This document shows positions 63,691 through 64,000 of a stretch of DNA of 64,000 nucleotides, in pieces. Each line of letters opens with the position of its first letter. Positions within the stretch are counted from its first letter, which is position 1. Source of the stretch: Bradyrhizobium sp. LTSP849 (GTDB taxonomy: Bacteria; Pseudomonadota; Alphaproteobacteria; Rhizobiales; Xanthobacteraceae); the NCBI RefSeq assembly GCF_000938255.1, contig NZ_JYMR01000051.1, positions 124,001 through 188,000 on the forward strand, written 5' to 3'. Both the position numbers and the translations under genes were made by a program. The notes under the pieces are model-generated. The model was not told the origin of the DNA and ran no database searches. It saw only the letters and a program-made list of their open reading frames with translations.

Positions 63691-64000
63691 ATGAAGCTGG
63701 ATCGGATCGACATCAAGATCCTCCACGAGCTCCAGAAGAACGGCCGCATCACCAATGTCGAGCTCGCCGAGCTGGTCAATCTGTCACCCAGTCCATGTCT
63801 CATGCGTGTGAAGAGATTGCAGACCGAGGGCTACATCGAGGGCTACGCGGCGCTGATCAACGTGCGCAAGCTGGGACAGACGTTGACCGTGTTCACCGAA
63901 GTAACGTTGAAGAACCATAGACAAATCGACTTTGCTCGTTTCCTGGCGGCGGTCGACAAGGTCGACCAGCTGATCGAATGCCATCTCGTCTCGGGAGGTT
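63691..64000 (+). CDS. Lrp/AsnC-family regulator, truncated by the window end
   Basis: 103 codons visible. Winged HTH about 5-60 (DIKILHELQKNGRITNVEL, PSPCLMRVKRLQTEGYIEGY) and the start of the RAM/AsnC effector domain (TLTVFTEVTLKNH). A CGGAGAGA site precedes the ATG. The C-terminal third lies outside. Probably controls the divergent FAD oxidoreductase in response to an amino acid (inference). Confidence 0.88.
   Translation, partial: MKLDRIDIKILHELQKNGRITNVELAELVNLSPSPCLMRVKRLQTEGYIEGYAALINVRKLGQTLTVFTEVTLKNHRQIDFARFLAAVDKVDQLIECHLVSGG

Overview
The window looks like chromosome of a Bradyrhizobium-type alphaproteobacterium. The evidence is high GC, Caulobacter-like flagellar genes next to a CckA-type kinase, a CtrA box, a consensus EcfG (general stress sigma factor) promoter, several copies of a palindromic intergenic repeat, and small proteins I recognise as Bradyrhizobium types. 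The species call is inference. I see no rRNA, tRNA or CRISPR.

Layout. 1-712: end of a toxin-antitoxin pair and a small hypothetical gene. 878-9150: flagellar export and rod genes (fliO-fliP leftward; flgB-flgC-fliE and fliQ-fliR-flhB rightward) followed by cckA. 9465-21480: a Tim44-like membrane protein, an allophanate-hydrolase-like amidase, a Crp/Fnr regulator, a NitT/TauT-type ABC importer, a DUF1554-like exported protein, a GST, an ICMT-like methyltransferase, a decayed ParDE-like module and a class I fumarase. 21601-25977: leftward genes for a carotenoid/lignostilbene-type oxygenase, a MAPEG protein and small membrane proteins, with a divergent TetR regulator and two matching pairs of palindromic operators. 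26202-26768: a SET-domain protein with a basic tail. 26779-32835: six tightly packed or overlapping genes encoding RsbR, RsbS, RsbT, an ATPase-phosphatase and two hybrid histidine kinases, preceded by an EcfG-type promoter.

34528-46220: an aromatic or aryl-ester catabolic region. It holds a TetR regulator, paaG-paaK-paaZ, a five-gene branched-chain-type ABC importer and a tannase/feruloyl-esterase-family enzyme. Three near-identical palindromic operators tie these units together. 46474-53761: an oligopeptide/oligosaccharide-type ABC importer running by overlapping codons into a GH51 arabinofuranosidase. 53801-60106: a 2101-residue protein with kinase-like, AAA, GAF, PAS, histidine kinase and receiver domains. 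60467-64000: a GMC oxidoreductase, a FAD amine/amino-acid oxidoreductase and the start of an Lrp/AsnC regulator.

The most interesting items are the stressosome-like operon whose likely outputs are histidine kinases, the TetR regulon defined by three matching operators (one of them a symmetric bidirectional promoter), and the paired-operator architecture repeated at 23.2 kb and 25.2 kb.
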